From the NCBI GenBank assembly GCA_934119935.1, contig CAKOSX010000001.1, forward strand, positions 124,001 through 188,000: a stretch of DNA of 64,000 nt. The letters are read 5' to 3'. The stretch is from an uncultured Clostridia bacterium (lineage in GTDB: Bacteria > Bacillota > Clostridia > TANB77 > CAG-508). Positions within the stretch are counted from its first letter, which is position 1; each line of letters starts with the position of its first letter. A program made the position numbers and the translations under genes. The notes beneath the pieces were generated by a model that was given only the letters and a program-made list of their open reading frames with translations, was not told the origin of the DNA and did not search any database. Shown here one piece after another: positions 57,311 to 64,000 of the stretch.

Positions 57311-57877
57311 TTGAATAATGAAATAACAGTTAAATTGAAATGTAATATAGAAGAAATATGCAAAATATTAGAAAATAAAGAGTTTCAATTTGTCGAAAAA
57401 TATTTATTAGATGATAGTTATTATATACCAAGCACAATTAATATAAAAGACATGTCAGAGCGAGAGATATTGAGCAAGGCAATAATATTACGAAATATAG
57501 AAGGCTATATTCCAAAATATCAAGAAAGTAAATTTACATATAAGCATAAAGAATTTGATAAAAATGGAGATATAGTAAAACAAAGCAAGGTTGAATGTAA
57601 GATTATAGATTCAAATGATGGAAAAAAGTTTTTAGAAACTATTAATTATAGGATGATTATGCAAATAAAAGAAATAGACTATATTTATAAAAAGGATCAG
57701 TTACAGATTAATATAAAAGATATACAAAATGGTGATAAGCTAATTGAAATTGAAGAAAATGAACAATTAGACACTATAGATAAAATAAAAGAAGAATTGG
57801 GAAAACTGAATATTCCAATCTATACAAATGATTATTTTATAAAAAAAGCTGAAATAGAATTAAAAAAGATTTTATAG
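57311..57877 (+). CDS. CYTH-like domain protein
   Basis: 188 residues from TTG 57311, since ATGs nearby run into stops; AAAGGAG lies 10 bases upstream. EITVKLKCNIEEICKILENK, LDDSYYIP, ILRNIEG and KQSKVECKI alternate like a CYTH/triphosphate tunnel barrel, which acts on triphosphates or as class IV adenylate cyclase. The usual ExExK signature is only partly kept (ITVKLK), so activity is uncertain. Confidence 0.55.
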   Translation: MNNEITVKLKCNIEEICKILENKEFQFVEKYLLDDSYYIPSTINIKDMSEREILSKAIILRNIEGYIPKYQESKFTYKHKEFDKNGDIVKQSKVECKIIDSNDGKKFLETINYRMIMQIKEIDYIYKKDQLQINIKDIQNGDKLIEIEENEQLDTIDKIKEELGKLNIPIYTNDYFIKKAEIELKKIL

Positions 57878-57889
57878 GAGCGTGATTGT

Positions 57890-58762
57890 ATGTCAAATGT
57901 AAATTTGAATTTATATAGAATATTTTGTAAAGTTGCTCAATCCAAAAGCTATTCTGAAGCAGCAGAAAAACTAGGACTATCAGTTCCAAATGTTAGTAAA
58001 CAAATATCTAGCTTAGAAGAACAATTAAATTTGAAACTTTTTAATCGAGAAAGTAAAGGAGTAACATTAACTACAGATGGACAAGAACTTTATGAAATAG
58101 TAAATAAATCACTATCTAGTTTTGATTTTGCAGAAAAAATGGCAAAGGATAAAAATGATATGGAGAGTGGATGTATAAAAATAGGTTGTCCATCTCACTT
58201 TACAAGTTATTTTTTACTACGAAAAATAGAAAGAGTGAAAAAAGATTTTCCAAAACTTAATGTAGAAATAGTATGTGAAGTTGATACGAATAAAATGCTA
58301 GAGTTATTACAGAATCATAAAATTGATTTTGCAATAACAGATGCACAAATAAGTAATGCTAATGTGGAAGTTCAAGAACTATTAACAATAAATAATATAT
58401 TTGTTTCAAAAGCACCATTAACAATTTCTGATATAAAAGAGTTAGAGGATTTGAATTGCATTTTAAACTTGGAAAATACAAAAGCAACACAACAATTAAA
58501 AGAAATATTAGAAAGAAACAATGTTTCTTTACACGCAGATATGATGTGCGATGCAACTGAAATAAGAGTTGAAGCAGTAAAAAGAAATATGGGAATAGCG
58601 TATGTCATAAAAGAAGCCGTTAAAAATGAACTTGCAAAAAAAGAATTATATGAAGTTGAACTACCAATAGAGTTACCAAGTATCAAGCTAAAATTAGTTT
58701 ACTTGACTGGAGAACTCTCAAAGATAGACAAAAAATTTATAAAAGAATATTTAAAAAAATAA
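57890..58762 (+). CDS. LysR-family transcriptional regulator
   Basis: 290 residues. N-terminal winged helix (LNLYRIFCKVAQSKSYSEAAEKLGLSVPNVSKQISSLEEQL) and a periplasmic-binding-like effector domain beginning IKIGCPSHFTSYFLL. LysR proteins respond to small ligands; target unknown, perhaps the adjacent signalling genes. Shine-Dalgarno AGGAGCG upstream; terminator follows. Confidence 0.9.
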   Translation: MSNVNLNLYRIFCKVAQSKSYSEAAEKLGLSVPNVSKQISSLEEQLNLKLFNRESKGVTLTTDGQELYEIVNKSLSSFDFAEKMAKDKNDMESGCIKIGCPSHFTSYFLLRKIERVKKDFPKLNVEIVCEVDTNKMLELLQNHKIDFAITDAQISNANVEVQELLTINNIFVSKAPLTISDIKELEDLNCILNLENTKATQQLKEILERNNVSLHADMMCDATEIRVEAVKRNMGIAYVIKEAVKNELAKKELYEVELPIELPSIKLKLVYLTGELSKIDKKFIKEYLKK

Positions 58763-58771
58763 AAATATGAA

Positions 58772-58800
58772 TACCCTAGCAATAGGGTGTTTTCTATTTT
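58772..58800 (+). terminator. Terminator after the LysR gene
   Basis: ACCCTA / TAGGGT tetraloop hairpin and T-rich tail. Confidence 0.8.
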
Positions 58801-58912
58801 CTGTTAACCAAATGTTAAAGAATGTTGAAAATTTAGGAATAGTTTTCCATTTAGAACCAATGTATAATATTAATGTATAAAAAGAGATATTATATAGAAA
58901 AGAGGATTTTAA

Positions 58913-60094
58913 ATGAAGAAAAAGGTTTGTTGGAAAATTACGACTAAATGTAATCAAGGATGCAAATATTGTTTTGGATTTAATAATATACCAAATCTAT
59001 CATTTGAAGAAAACAGACAGGTATTAGACCATTTAATAAAAAGTGGAATAGACCACATTACATGGACTGGTGGAGAAGCAGTATTATATCCTAGAGTAAA
59101 TGAACTAATGAAAGAATCCAGACAAAGAGGACTGTATAATAAATTAGTAACAAACGGAATTTTTTTATCAAAGAATGAGAATGAATATGTAGATGATATT
59201 TTAAATACTTTGGACGAGATAAATTTATCTATAGATTCTATTGAAAATGATATAAATGTAGCATTAGGCAAAGAAAATAATCATTTAGAGATAATAAAAA
59301 ATTTGTTAGAGAAAACAAAAACAAAAAATATTAAGATCGGAATAAATACAGTTGTTAGTAAATTTAATGTAGATAAGTTAGAAGAATTAGGAGAATTTTT
59401 AAATAACTATAATATCGAAAAGTGGAAATTTTTAAAGTTTATGCCTATTAGAGAGCGTGCTGAACAAAATGAGAAACAATTTGAAGTAGATGAATGTAAA
59501 TTAGAAGAAAGTGTAAGAAACTTAAAAGAGTTTGAAAATATAAAGAAAATAGAATACAAAAAGCAAAGTGAGTTTGAAAAAAGTATAGTAATTGTTCCGA
59601 ATGCAGATATTATACAAACTCAAAATGGAAAAGATCATTATTTTGGAAATGCTTTAAAAGAAGAAATAATAGATTTTGACAAAATACTATCAAATGGAAA
59701 AATTAGAACTTTAGTTGCTTATAATGATGAAAAAGTAAGAGAAAATATTATAAGAATGATAAAAGGATTAGAATATGTTGATTTAGTAGGAGTTGCTACT
59801 GCTGGAAATGAAGCATACAATAAAATCCTTGATTTAAAACCAGAAATGGTATTCGCTAGATATAATATGCCAGATATAAATGGACTAGAAATAGCAATAA
59901 AAACAAATGAAAATAAAAGCATTGAAACACCAGTTTTTAATATTTTTAATGATAAGAACGATATACCAGAACAGGAATTGCAAAAAACGATAAATGTTAT
60001 AGGAAATAAATTAAATGCTCTTATTCAAGAACCTTACGAGAATAGGGTAGAAGATATTATAAAAGATTATAAAGAATATAAATATAAAAACTAA
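58913..60094 (+). CDS. Radical SAM enzyme fused to a pseudo-receiver domain
   Basis: 393 residues. Residues 1-260 are a radical SAM domain: Cys13, Cys17 and Cys20 (CNQGCKYC) bind the 4Fe-4S cluster and TWTGGEAVL is the SAM-binding GGE motif. SIDSIENDINVALGK and INTVVSKFN, followed by WKFLKF, recall viperin-like enzymes, by memory only. Residues 263-380 have a receiver-like plan (RTLVAYNDEKVRENIIRMI to PDINGLEIA), but the phosphoacceptor Asp position reads VFARYNMP, so Asp is Arg or Ala. Own promoter, GAGGAT upstream. Convergent with the Spo0A-like gene. Confidence 0.8.
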   Translation: MKKKVCWKITTKCNQGCKYCFGFNNIPNLSFEENRQVLDHLIKSGIDHITWTGGEAVLYPRVNELMKESRQRGLYNKLVTNGIFLSKNENEYVDDILNTLDEINLSIDSIENDINVALGKENNHLEIIKNLLEKTKTKNIKIGINTVVSKFNVDKLEELGEFLNNYNIEKWKFLKFMPIRERAEQNEKQFEVDECKLEESVRNLKEFENIKKIEYKKQSEFEKSIVIVPNADIIQTQNGKDHYFGNALKEEIIDFDKILSNGKIRTLVAYNDEKVRENIIRMIKGLEYVDLVGVATAGNEAYNKILDLKPEMVFARYNMPDINGLEIAIKTNENKSIETPVFNIFNDKNDIPEQELQKTINVIGNKLNALIQEPYENRVEDIIKDYKEYKYKN

Positions 60095-60097
60095 AAA

Positions 60098-60156
60098 AAC
60101 GAGAAATAAGTTATAATTGTTGTAAAAACATTTTACTTATTTCTCATTTTTTTTAA
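60098..60156. terminator. Bidirectional terminator
   Basis: GAGAAATAAGT / ACTTATTTCTC with T8 on the plus side and A6 (T on minus) on the other, between convergent genes; overlaps the end of the Spo0A-like gene. Confidence 0.8.
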
Positions 60157-60861
60157 CCTTAAATATGTAACAAATGTTGATATAAAATATTTAGGTGTTA
60201 TTGGATCTTTTGTTAAGTCAAAGAATTTCATTATGGGTTTTGAAACATTATAATTTTTATATCTGTTAAAAGGAATTAAAGCACTCCTTATACCATCTCG
60301 AACTTCACGAGATGTAATGCCATATTCAAAAGCAACACTCAAAAATAAATCATCTAATGAATTAAACTTATGAGGATAATAGTAATATTGAAATATTGCA
60401 GACTTTAAATAGTGGCAACCATTTGAATTTACATTAAAATCCAAAGGTAATAGATACATATTTAATTCTTCTTCTGTTAAGTCCGTTACTTTAAATTCTA
60501 ATTTCATTTGGTTGATTGTGTTAAGTAATTTTTCGTTGTCAAAGGGTCTATACAAGAATTTATAGACTTTTGATACATCTTCTATAAGAAATGGTTTATT
60601 TGTTTCGCTTATAGTTAAAATTGTATTCTTTTTTCTTTTTTCAATAGGAGAGGTAGATAGTCTATCGATTATTTCAAGAGTTTTTATATCTTTGAAATTT
60701 GAATCTAAAATAAAAATGTTTGGTTCAATTTCCAAATATTTTTTTATCGTAGAACTGCCATCATTGGTACTTTCAATCTCAAACCCTTTTTCATTTGCGA
60801 GAAATTGGCAGCTGGCTGAATTTCGTTTTATATCAGTGTCTGCAATAAGGATTTTAACCAT
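60133..60861 (-). CDS. Spo0A-like response regulator
   Basis: 242 residues. Receiver domain with the acidic pocket (LIADTD) and phosphoacceptor Asp in FILDSNF; the usual Lys is Arg (YRPFD). The C-terminal domain resembles Spo0A_C: YLKSAIFQYYYYPHKF, recognition helix region TSREVRDGIRSALIPF and PITPKYFISTFVTYLRL. Spo0A is the sporulation master switch and is normally a lone chromosomal gene, so an ICE-borne copy is unusual. Two 0A-box-like sites lie 100 bp upstream. Confidence 0.8.
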   Translation of the reverse strand: MVKILIADTDIKRNSASCQFLANEKGFEIESTNDGSSTIKKYLEIEPNIFILDSNFKDIKTLEIIDRLSTSPIEKRKKNTILTISETNKPFLIEDVSKVYKFLYRPFDNEKLLNTINQMKLEFKVTDLTEEELNMYLLPLDFNVNSNGCHYLKSAIFQYYYYPHKFNSLDDLFLSVAFEYGITSREVRDGIRSALIPFNRYKNYNVSKPIMKFFDLTKDPITPKYFISTFVTYLRLKKMRNK

Positions 60862-60961
60862 TTAAACAACCCCCAACAAATGTAATTATTAAAATACAAC
60901 AATAGTATATCACAAAAATTATGTAAACACAATAAAATGAATGTAAAAATTAGGAAAAAAT

Positions 60962-60978
60962 TTCGACAAATATCGACA
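60962..60978. promoter_or_regulatory. Tandem 0A-box-like sites
   Basis: TTCGACA at 60962 and ATCGACA at 60972, 10 bp apart. The first is a perfect complement of the Spo0A box TGTCGAA, the second differs by one base. Same-face spacing suits a Spo0A dimer. Confidence 0.65.
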
Positions 60979-60992
60979 AACAGCACAAAAAC

Positions 60993-61022
60993 ACACCCTT
61001 TTACACTCCATTACACCCTTTT
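60993..61022. repeat. Three tandem 10-bp iterons
   Basis: ACACCCTTTT, ACACTCCATT, ACACCCTTTT in direct order with exact 10-bp period, so all on one face of the helix. Confidence 0.75.
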
Positions 61023-61260
61023 TAACAAAGGATATTAAAATCATAGTAGTATGAGCTCGGGAACTTTATATTAAAGTTTAAAAGGAGCTACAAAAGCAAA
61101 TTGAATACAAAAGTAAATTAAATAAGAAACTTTTAAATTTTAATATAAGGGGGAAAGAACAATGTGAGTAATAAATAAATAGTAATGGATATTAAAATAA
61201 TTTAATACTCCTTTTGAACTTATGAATATAAATAATAAGTTCCTAGAATGAGGGAGTATA

Positions 61261-61662
61261 TTGTATATATTGAACAATAAAGAGGAGGCAATGTTAAAAG
61301 TAATTGTAAAAAATACAAGAGTTGATTATTTTAGAAAAAACAAAAATATTTTGAAAGAATTAAGCCTTGAAGAAGAGGTATTATATTCACAAGAGAAAAT
61401 GGAAGAAAATTTAGAAAATAAAATGGACATGGAAATTCAAGCAGAAAAGCTTGAATGTATTTTTCGTGATGAAATTTTGTCTAAAATTGCAGGAGCACTA
61501 ACATATACAGAAAAGTTGGTGCTTTCTTTGTATTATATTGAAAATAAATCAGATGAAGAAATATCAAACATACTATTTTTGACCAAATCTGGAATTACTA
61601 AAAAAAGAAATAGAGCTTTAGAAAAAATTAGAAGAGAATTTGAGAAAAGGAGGCATTTTTAA
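61261..61662 (+). CDS. ICE sigma-70-like factor
   Basis: 133 residues from TTG 61261 (GAGGGAG upstream, itself in the arm of a hairpin); ATG 61291 is the alternative. VIVKNTRVDYFRKNKN corresponds to region 2 and AGALTYTEKLVLSLYYIENKSDEEISNILFLTKSGITKKRNRALEKIRREFE to region 4. Such small sigma factors are found near Xis/Int in Tn916-like elements and activate transfer. Overlaps the next gene by one base (TAATG). Confidence 0.82.
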   Translation: MYILNNKEEAMLKVIVKNTRVDYFRKNKNILKELSLEEEVLYSQEKMEENLENKMDMEIQAEKLECIFRDEILSKIAGALTYTEKLVLSLYYIENKSDEEISNILFLTKSGITKKRNRALEKIRREFEKRRHF

Positions 61663-61835
61663 TGTTTAACAATTATAACTTGACTGATGAAGATGTCATT
61701 GGAATTATAAATAAATATGAAAACTTAATAAATAAGTATAGCAGGTTATATCCAGGAGGAGCAATAGATGAAGATTTAAGGGGAGATATAATAGAAAAAA
61801 TATATAAGACATTAACACAGAATAGAGAAAAATAA
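61662..61835 (+). CDS. HTH_16-like small ICE protein
   Basis: 57 residues: IGIINKYENLINKYSRL, then GGAIDEDLRGDIIEKI. This matches the short helix-turn-helix partner that follows the sigma gene in many ICEs. ATG overlaps the sigma stop, so translation is coupled. Confidence 0.72.
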   Translation: MFNNYNLTDEDVIGIINKYENLINKYSRLYPGGAIDEDLRGDIIEKIYKTLTQNREK

Positions 61836-61906
61836 AAAAATTTTAAATTTTGTCCCTTTTACTATTTTTCAATCCGTTTTTAATAAGTAAGAAGGGAGGG
61901 AAAATA

Positions 61907-62059
61907 ATGTTAAAAGAATTAAAACTATATTTAAAACAAAAAAAGAGGCAATTTATTGTAAAGAAACGTGTAATTGGTTTTAAAAAGAAAATTTTAAAAT
62001 TACAAAAAGAAAAAGATGAGATGAAACGAAATAGCTCATTAAATCTGCCGATTCCATAA
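61907..62059 (+). CDS. Small basic protein
   Basis: 50 residues from ATG 61907 with GGGAGGG upstream. Very rich in Lys (LYLKQKKRQFIVKKRVIGFKK); could bind nucleic acid. No family recognised. Confidence 0.5.
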   Translation: MLKELKLYLKQKKRQFIVKKRVIGFKKKILKLQKEKDEMKRNSSLNLPIP

Positions 62060-62099
62060 AGTGTTAGCAAAAAGTTAAGTAGAAAGAGAGGCACTAAGG

Positions 62100-62528
62100 A
62101 TGAGTAAAAGAGAAGAAATTATAAAGCTGTACTTTTTAGAAGGAGAAATACCAGCAGATATTGCAAAAAAATTAGATATTTCAAAAAGTGCTGTAACGCA
62201 GGTTTTACAAAAAGATGAGAGATACCAAAGAGAAAAAATGATAAGAAAAGAAAAAAATAAGATAAAACATAAAGAAAATACTAAAAAGATTATAAAAGCA
62301 ACAAGAAAAGCTAAACAACAAAAAAATAAATCAGAAGATTTAATATTAAAGAGGATGCACAATCAAGCTAGTCAAGAGTTATCAAAGGGAAAAAGATTAA
62401 GTAATTTAGCATATAGAAATTGGAACAAATCAGCATATTCATATAACAAAGCTAAAAAAAGATATGAATTTAAGAAAGAACTTGGAAGAAGCTATGATGT
62501 GCCGAAATATATTAAAATTGAGGTGTAG
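62100..62528 (+). CDS. HTH DNA-binding protein
   Basis: 142 residues. N-terminal HTH of the sigma-region-4 type (LYFLEGEIPADIAKKLDISKSAVTQVLQKD), then a long basic helix region. Similar proteins occur in the control regions of phage-like elements and ICEs. Target unknown. Confidence 0.7.
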   Translation: MSKREEIIKLYFLEGEIPADIAKKLDISKSAVTQVLQKDERYQREKMIRKEKNKIKHKENTKKIIKATRKAKQQKNKSEDLILKRMHNQASQELSKGKRLSNLAYRNWNKSAYSYNKAKKRYEFKKELGRSYDVPKYIKIEV

Positions 62529-62530
62529 AA

Positions 62531-62734
62531 ATGGAAGAACAATATAATTATAAACAAGTTACTGCCTATGCGGTAATAGGATTAGAACATTATTTGAACT
62601 CTGGAAATAAAAATAATATAAATATTAAAGATTTTTGCAACTTATTTATGGAACCATTAGAAAAAGTATATAAGAAAAAAGATGTTGTAAAAATTGCTAA
62701 TGTTTTATTAGGAAGGGAAAATACAAATGGTTAA
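62531..62734 (+). CDS. Small ICE protein
   Basis: 67 residues, helical, two bases after the previous stop and overlapping the next gene by 8 bp. YKQVTAYAVIGLEHYLNSG at the start. Not recognised. Confidence 0.65.
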   Translation: MEEQYNYKQVTAYAVIGLEHYLNSGNKNNINIKDFCNLFMEPLEKVYKKKDVVKIANVLLGRENTNG

Positions 62735-63173
62735 TTTTATAGATAATGATCATAAAAGTTTTTTCTATTCTAAATTAAATAAATTACAAATATTAGGAAA
62801 GACAGATGTATATTATTTATCATTAGTATATACATTAAGCATTTGTGAAACAACAAGAGAACATTTTTCAAATATTTTTAGTATAGAAAAAGGAGAAATA
62901 AATTTAGATGCAATTAAAGCTGGATGGCAAACAGGAACATCAGAGAAAGTAACAAGAATGGCATTTAATCTATGGAATCATTCAATTATGTTTGATAGTG
63001 AAGAAGATTTAGAAAATGAAAAAATATCAAATTGTTATGCTCCTAGTGAAATTTTTTGTTGTTCGTATGCTCCATATTTTTGGGAAGCTATACAAATTAG
63101 ATATCCAGAATATACAAAATATAAGACAAATGATACAAAAACAGACGAAGAATTTGAAATAGAAAGAGATTAA
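62727..63173 (+). CDS. DUF6075 family protein
   Basis: 148 residues: TDVYYLSLVYTLSICETTREHFSNIF, LDAIKAGWQTGTSEKVTRMAFNLWN and a C-terminal SYAPYFWEAIQIRYP. This is the DUF6075 pattern I know from clostridial ICE right-end regions. Function unknown; overlaps its upstream neighbour. Confidence 0.78.
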   Translation: MVNFIDNDHKSFFYSKLNKLQILGKTDVYYLSLVYTLSICETTREHFSNIFSIEKGEINLDAIKAGWQTGTSEKVTRMAFNLWNHSIMFDSEEDLENEKISNCYAPSEIFCCSYAPYFWEAIQIRYPEYTKYKTNDTKTDEEFEIERD

Positions 63174-63191
63174 TACATATTAAAAGGAAAA

Positions 63192-63332
63192 ATGGATATG
63201 AATATGTTTTTATTAGGGGTATTAATAGGACTACCTATTGGAGGAACAGTAACATTAATGTTATATGCTTGTATAATAATAGGTAAAGAATCAGAAGAAA
63301 ATTCAAATAATAGGGATAAGTATAAGGAATAG
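63192..63332 (+). CDS. DUF3789-like membrane peptide
   Basis: 46 residues from ATG 63192 (AAAGGAAA upstream). One helix (FLLGVLIGLPIGGTVTLMLYACII) then an acidic tail (GKESEENSNNRDKYKE), as in DUF3789 proteins of ICEs. Confidence 0.65.
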   Translation: MDMNMFLLGVLIGLPIGGTVTLMLYACIIIGKESEENSNNRDKYKE

Positions 63333-63352
63333 AATTATGGAAAGGAATCTGT

Positions 63353-63541
63353 ATGGAACAAATAGGAATAAATATAGAAGAGGCTGCAAAAATTATGGGA
63401 ATAAGTAAGCAGCTTATGGCAAAACTAACAAAAGAAACAGACTTTCCTTGTATAAAATTTCAAAGAAGAATTGTCATTAACAAAGAGCTATTGCCAGTAT
63501 GGTTTAAAAATCACACAGGAAAATTCTATGTTGATTATTAG
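63353..63541 (+). CDS. xis: Excisionase-like HTH protein
   Basis: 62 residues: INIEEAAKIMGISKQLMAKLTKETDFPCIKFQRRIVINKELLPVWF is a MerR-type winged helix of the Xis/helix-turn-helix_17 kind. In ICEs the excisionase usually sits just before the integrase, which should lie to the right of this window. Confidence 0.75.
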   Translation: MEQIGINIEEAAKIMGISKQLMAKLTKETDFPCIKFQRRIVINKELLPVWFKNHTGKFYVDY

Positions 63542-63690
63542 ACTAAAAATAGATGACAAATTCCATATTATAGTATATAATAGATTCGAAAATAATATTT
63601 TATACTTTATATTTTTAATGGATTTAATTTGCGTTACCTTAGTTAATACCAATATATCCTTAGAAGAAATTTTAAGGAGGAAGTGGTAAT

Positions 63691-64000
63691 ATGGGAGGGG
63701 AAATAAAAACGAATCCAGTTAAAGATAAATATGGAAATAGAAAAAGAGGTGATAGTTGGGAAGGCAGAATTTTTGTCTTACAACAACAAGTTTCATTATA
63801 TGATATAGATACCAGAAGATTGGAAATGAGAAAGAAATCATTAAAGGAAAAATGCCAAGAGTTTATTGATATGAAGGAAGAATATATGAGGATAGCTTCA
63901 TCAATCCAATTTATTACAGTTGAAAGATATGAAAGTATGATAAAGCAAAGTAATACATTATATAATGAAATAATACGAATTGTTAATGCCAAAAAGAAAA
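63691..64000 (+). CDS. Helical protein, truncated by window end
   Basis: ATG 63691 with AAGGAGG upstream; 103 codons are visible and the frame is still open at 64000. Starts MGGEIKTNPVKDKYGNRKRG, then a charged coiled coil. No integrase motif is visible so far. Not recognised. Confidence 0.65.
   Translation, partial: MGGEIKTNPVKDKYGNRKRGDSWEGRIFVLQQQVSLYDIDTRRLEMRKKSLKEKCQEFIDMKEEYMRIASSIQFITVERYESMIKQSNTLYNEIIRIVNAKKK

Larger units (their letters stand above)
60862..61260. other. 400-bp control region between the Spo0A-like gene and the sigma factor
   Basis: No ORF of note. It holds two 0A-box-like sites (60962-60978), three 10-bp iterons (60993-61022), a stem-loop at 61051-61088 (AGCTC/GAGCT with AACTTTA/TAAAGTT inside), a GGGGGAAAG followed by ATG-TGA at 61161, and a long hairpin at 61205-61256 (ATACTCC/GGGAGTAT and GAACTTAT/ATAAGTTC) whose right arm carries the Shine-Dalgarno of the sigma gene. 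Confidence 0.6.
12734..64000 (+). mobile_element. Integrative and conjugative element (left junction visible, right end beyond window)
   Basis: From the tRNA-Phe break onward all genes fit one conjugative element: replication, ParB, RHH and MobP3-type relaxase, VirD4/VirB4/VirB6/PrgI transfer genes, cargo, then a sigma factor, HTH_16-like, DUF6075, DUF3789 and Xis-like genes that usually lie near the integrase. No integrase or second att site is in the window, so the element is over 51 kb and continues to the right. Nearly all genes are on the plus strand. Confidence 0.85.

Noticed and set aside
58913..60094. Confident viperin annotation
   Set aside because: The likeness is in short stretches remembered from the family; the receiver-like C terminus is not a viperin feature, so only a radical SAM call is made.
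63691..64000. Integrase start at the window end
   Set aside because: The visible 103 codons show a charged coiled coil and none of the catalytic motifs of tyrosine or serine recombinases.

Overview
The window is AT-rich, compact and carries spore-germination genes (spoVAC, spoVAD, spoVAE), a CIRCE-controlled groESL operon and an infC-rpmI-rplT operon with an L20-type leader. This points to a low-GC, spore-forming member of the Clostridia, probably an uncultured gut lineage; I cannot name a genus.

Positions 1 to about 12,680 look like ordinary chromosome: the tail of a TasA/camelysin-like protein, a translation operon, tcdA, dodecin plus spoVA genes, pyrG, groESL, then tRNA-Leu, tRNA-Val and tRNA-Asp. 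At 12,686 a tRNA-Phe gene stops after its first 48 nt. From there to the window end (more than 51 kb) everything fits one integrative and conjugative element (ICE) whose right end and integrase lie outside the window. A second, complete tRNA-Phe lies just inside the break.

ICE layout: a replication/DNA-modification block (13.1-17.7 kb: HTH initiator-like protein, DUF4313, PAPS-reductase-like protein, two DNA methyltransferases); a ParB module between two 100-nt inverted repeats (17.7-19.2 kb); mobilisation (19.2-22.0 kb: RHH protein and MobP3-type relaxase); a type IV secretion operon (24.1-34.8 kb: VirD4, two VirB2-like proteins, VirB6, PrgI, VirB4, M23 hydrolase, ParA/TadZ-like); a surface block (35-43.5 kb: YubB-like protein, sortase, SpoVG-like protein, thioester/CnaB adhesin); a lipoprotein block (44-54.4 kb: Lgt and LspA, then four lipoproteins and membrane proteins among repeated leader units); a signalling island (55-60.9 kb: two XRE repressors, a receiver protein, a CYTH-like protein, LysR, a radical SAM-pseudoreceiver fusion, an orphan Spo0A-like regulator with 0A boxes); and an ICE control block (61-64 kb: sigma factor, HTH_16-like protein, DUF6075, DUF3789, Xis-like protein).

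The most unusual signal is translational. Five transfer-region genes contain nine in-frame CGG triplets, each followed by A. At eight of them the frame ends within a few codons unless one base is skipped, and reading GGA (Gly) one base later restores a conserved protein. VirD4 needs four such events, VirB4 two, VirB6 one and the 22,545 gene one. I found no other in-frame CGG codon in the window. This suggests CGGA is read as a four-base glycine codon, or that CGG is unassigned and triggers +1 frameshifting. Four ICE operons also share one operator-promoter cassette (TTTCAAAA repeats, TTGACN, exactly 17 bp, TANNAT), each followed by a leader terminator, which suggests coordinated control by a common activator and attenuation.
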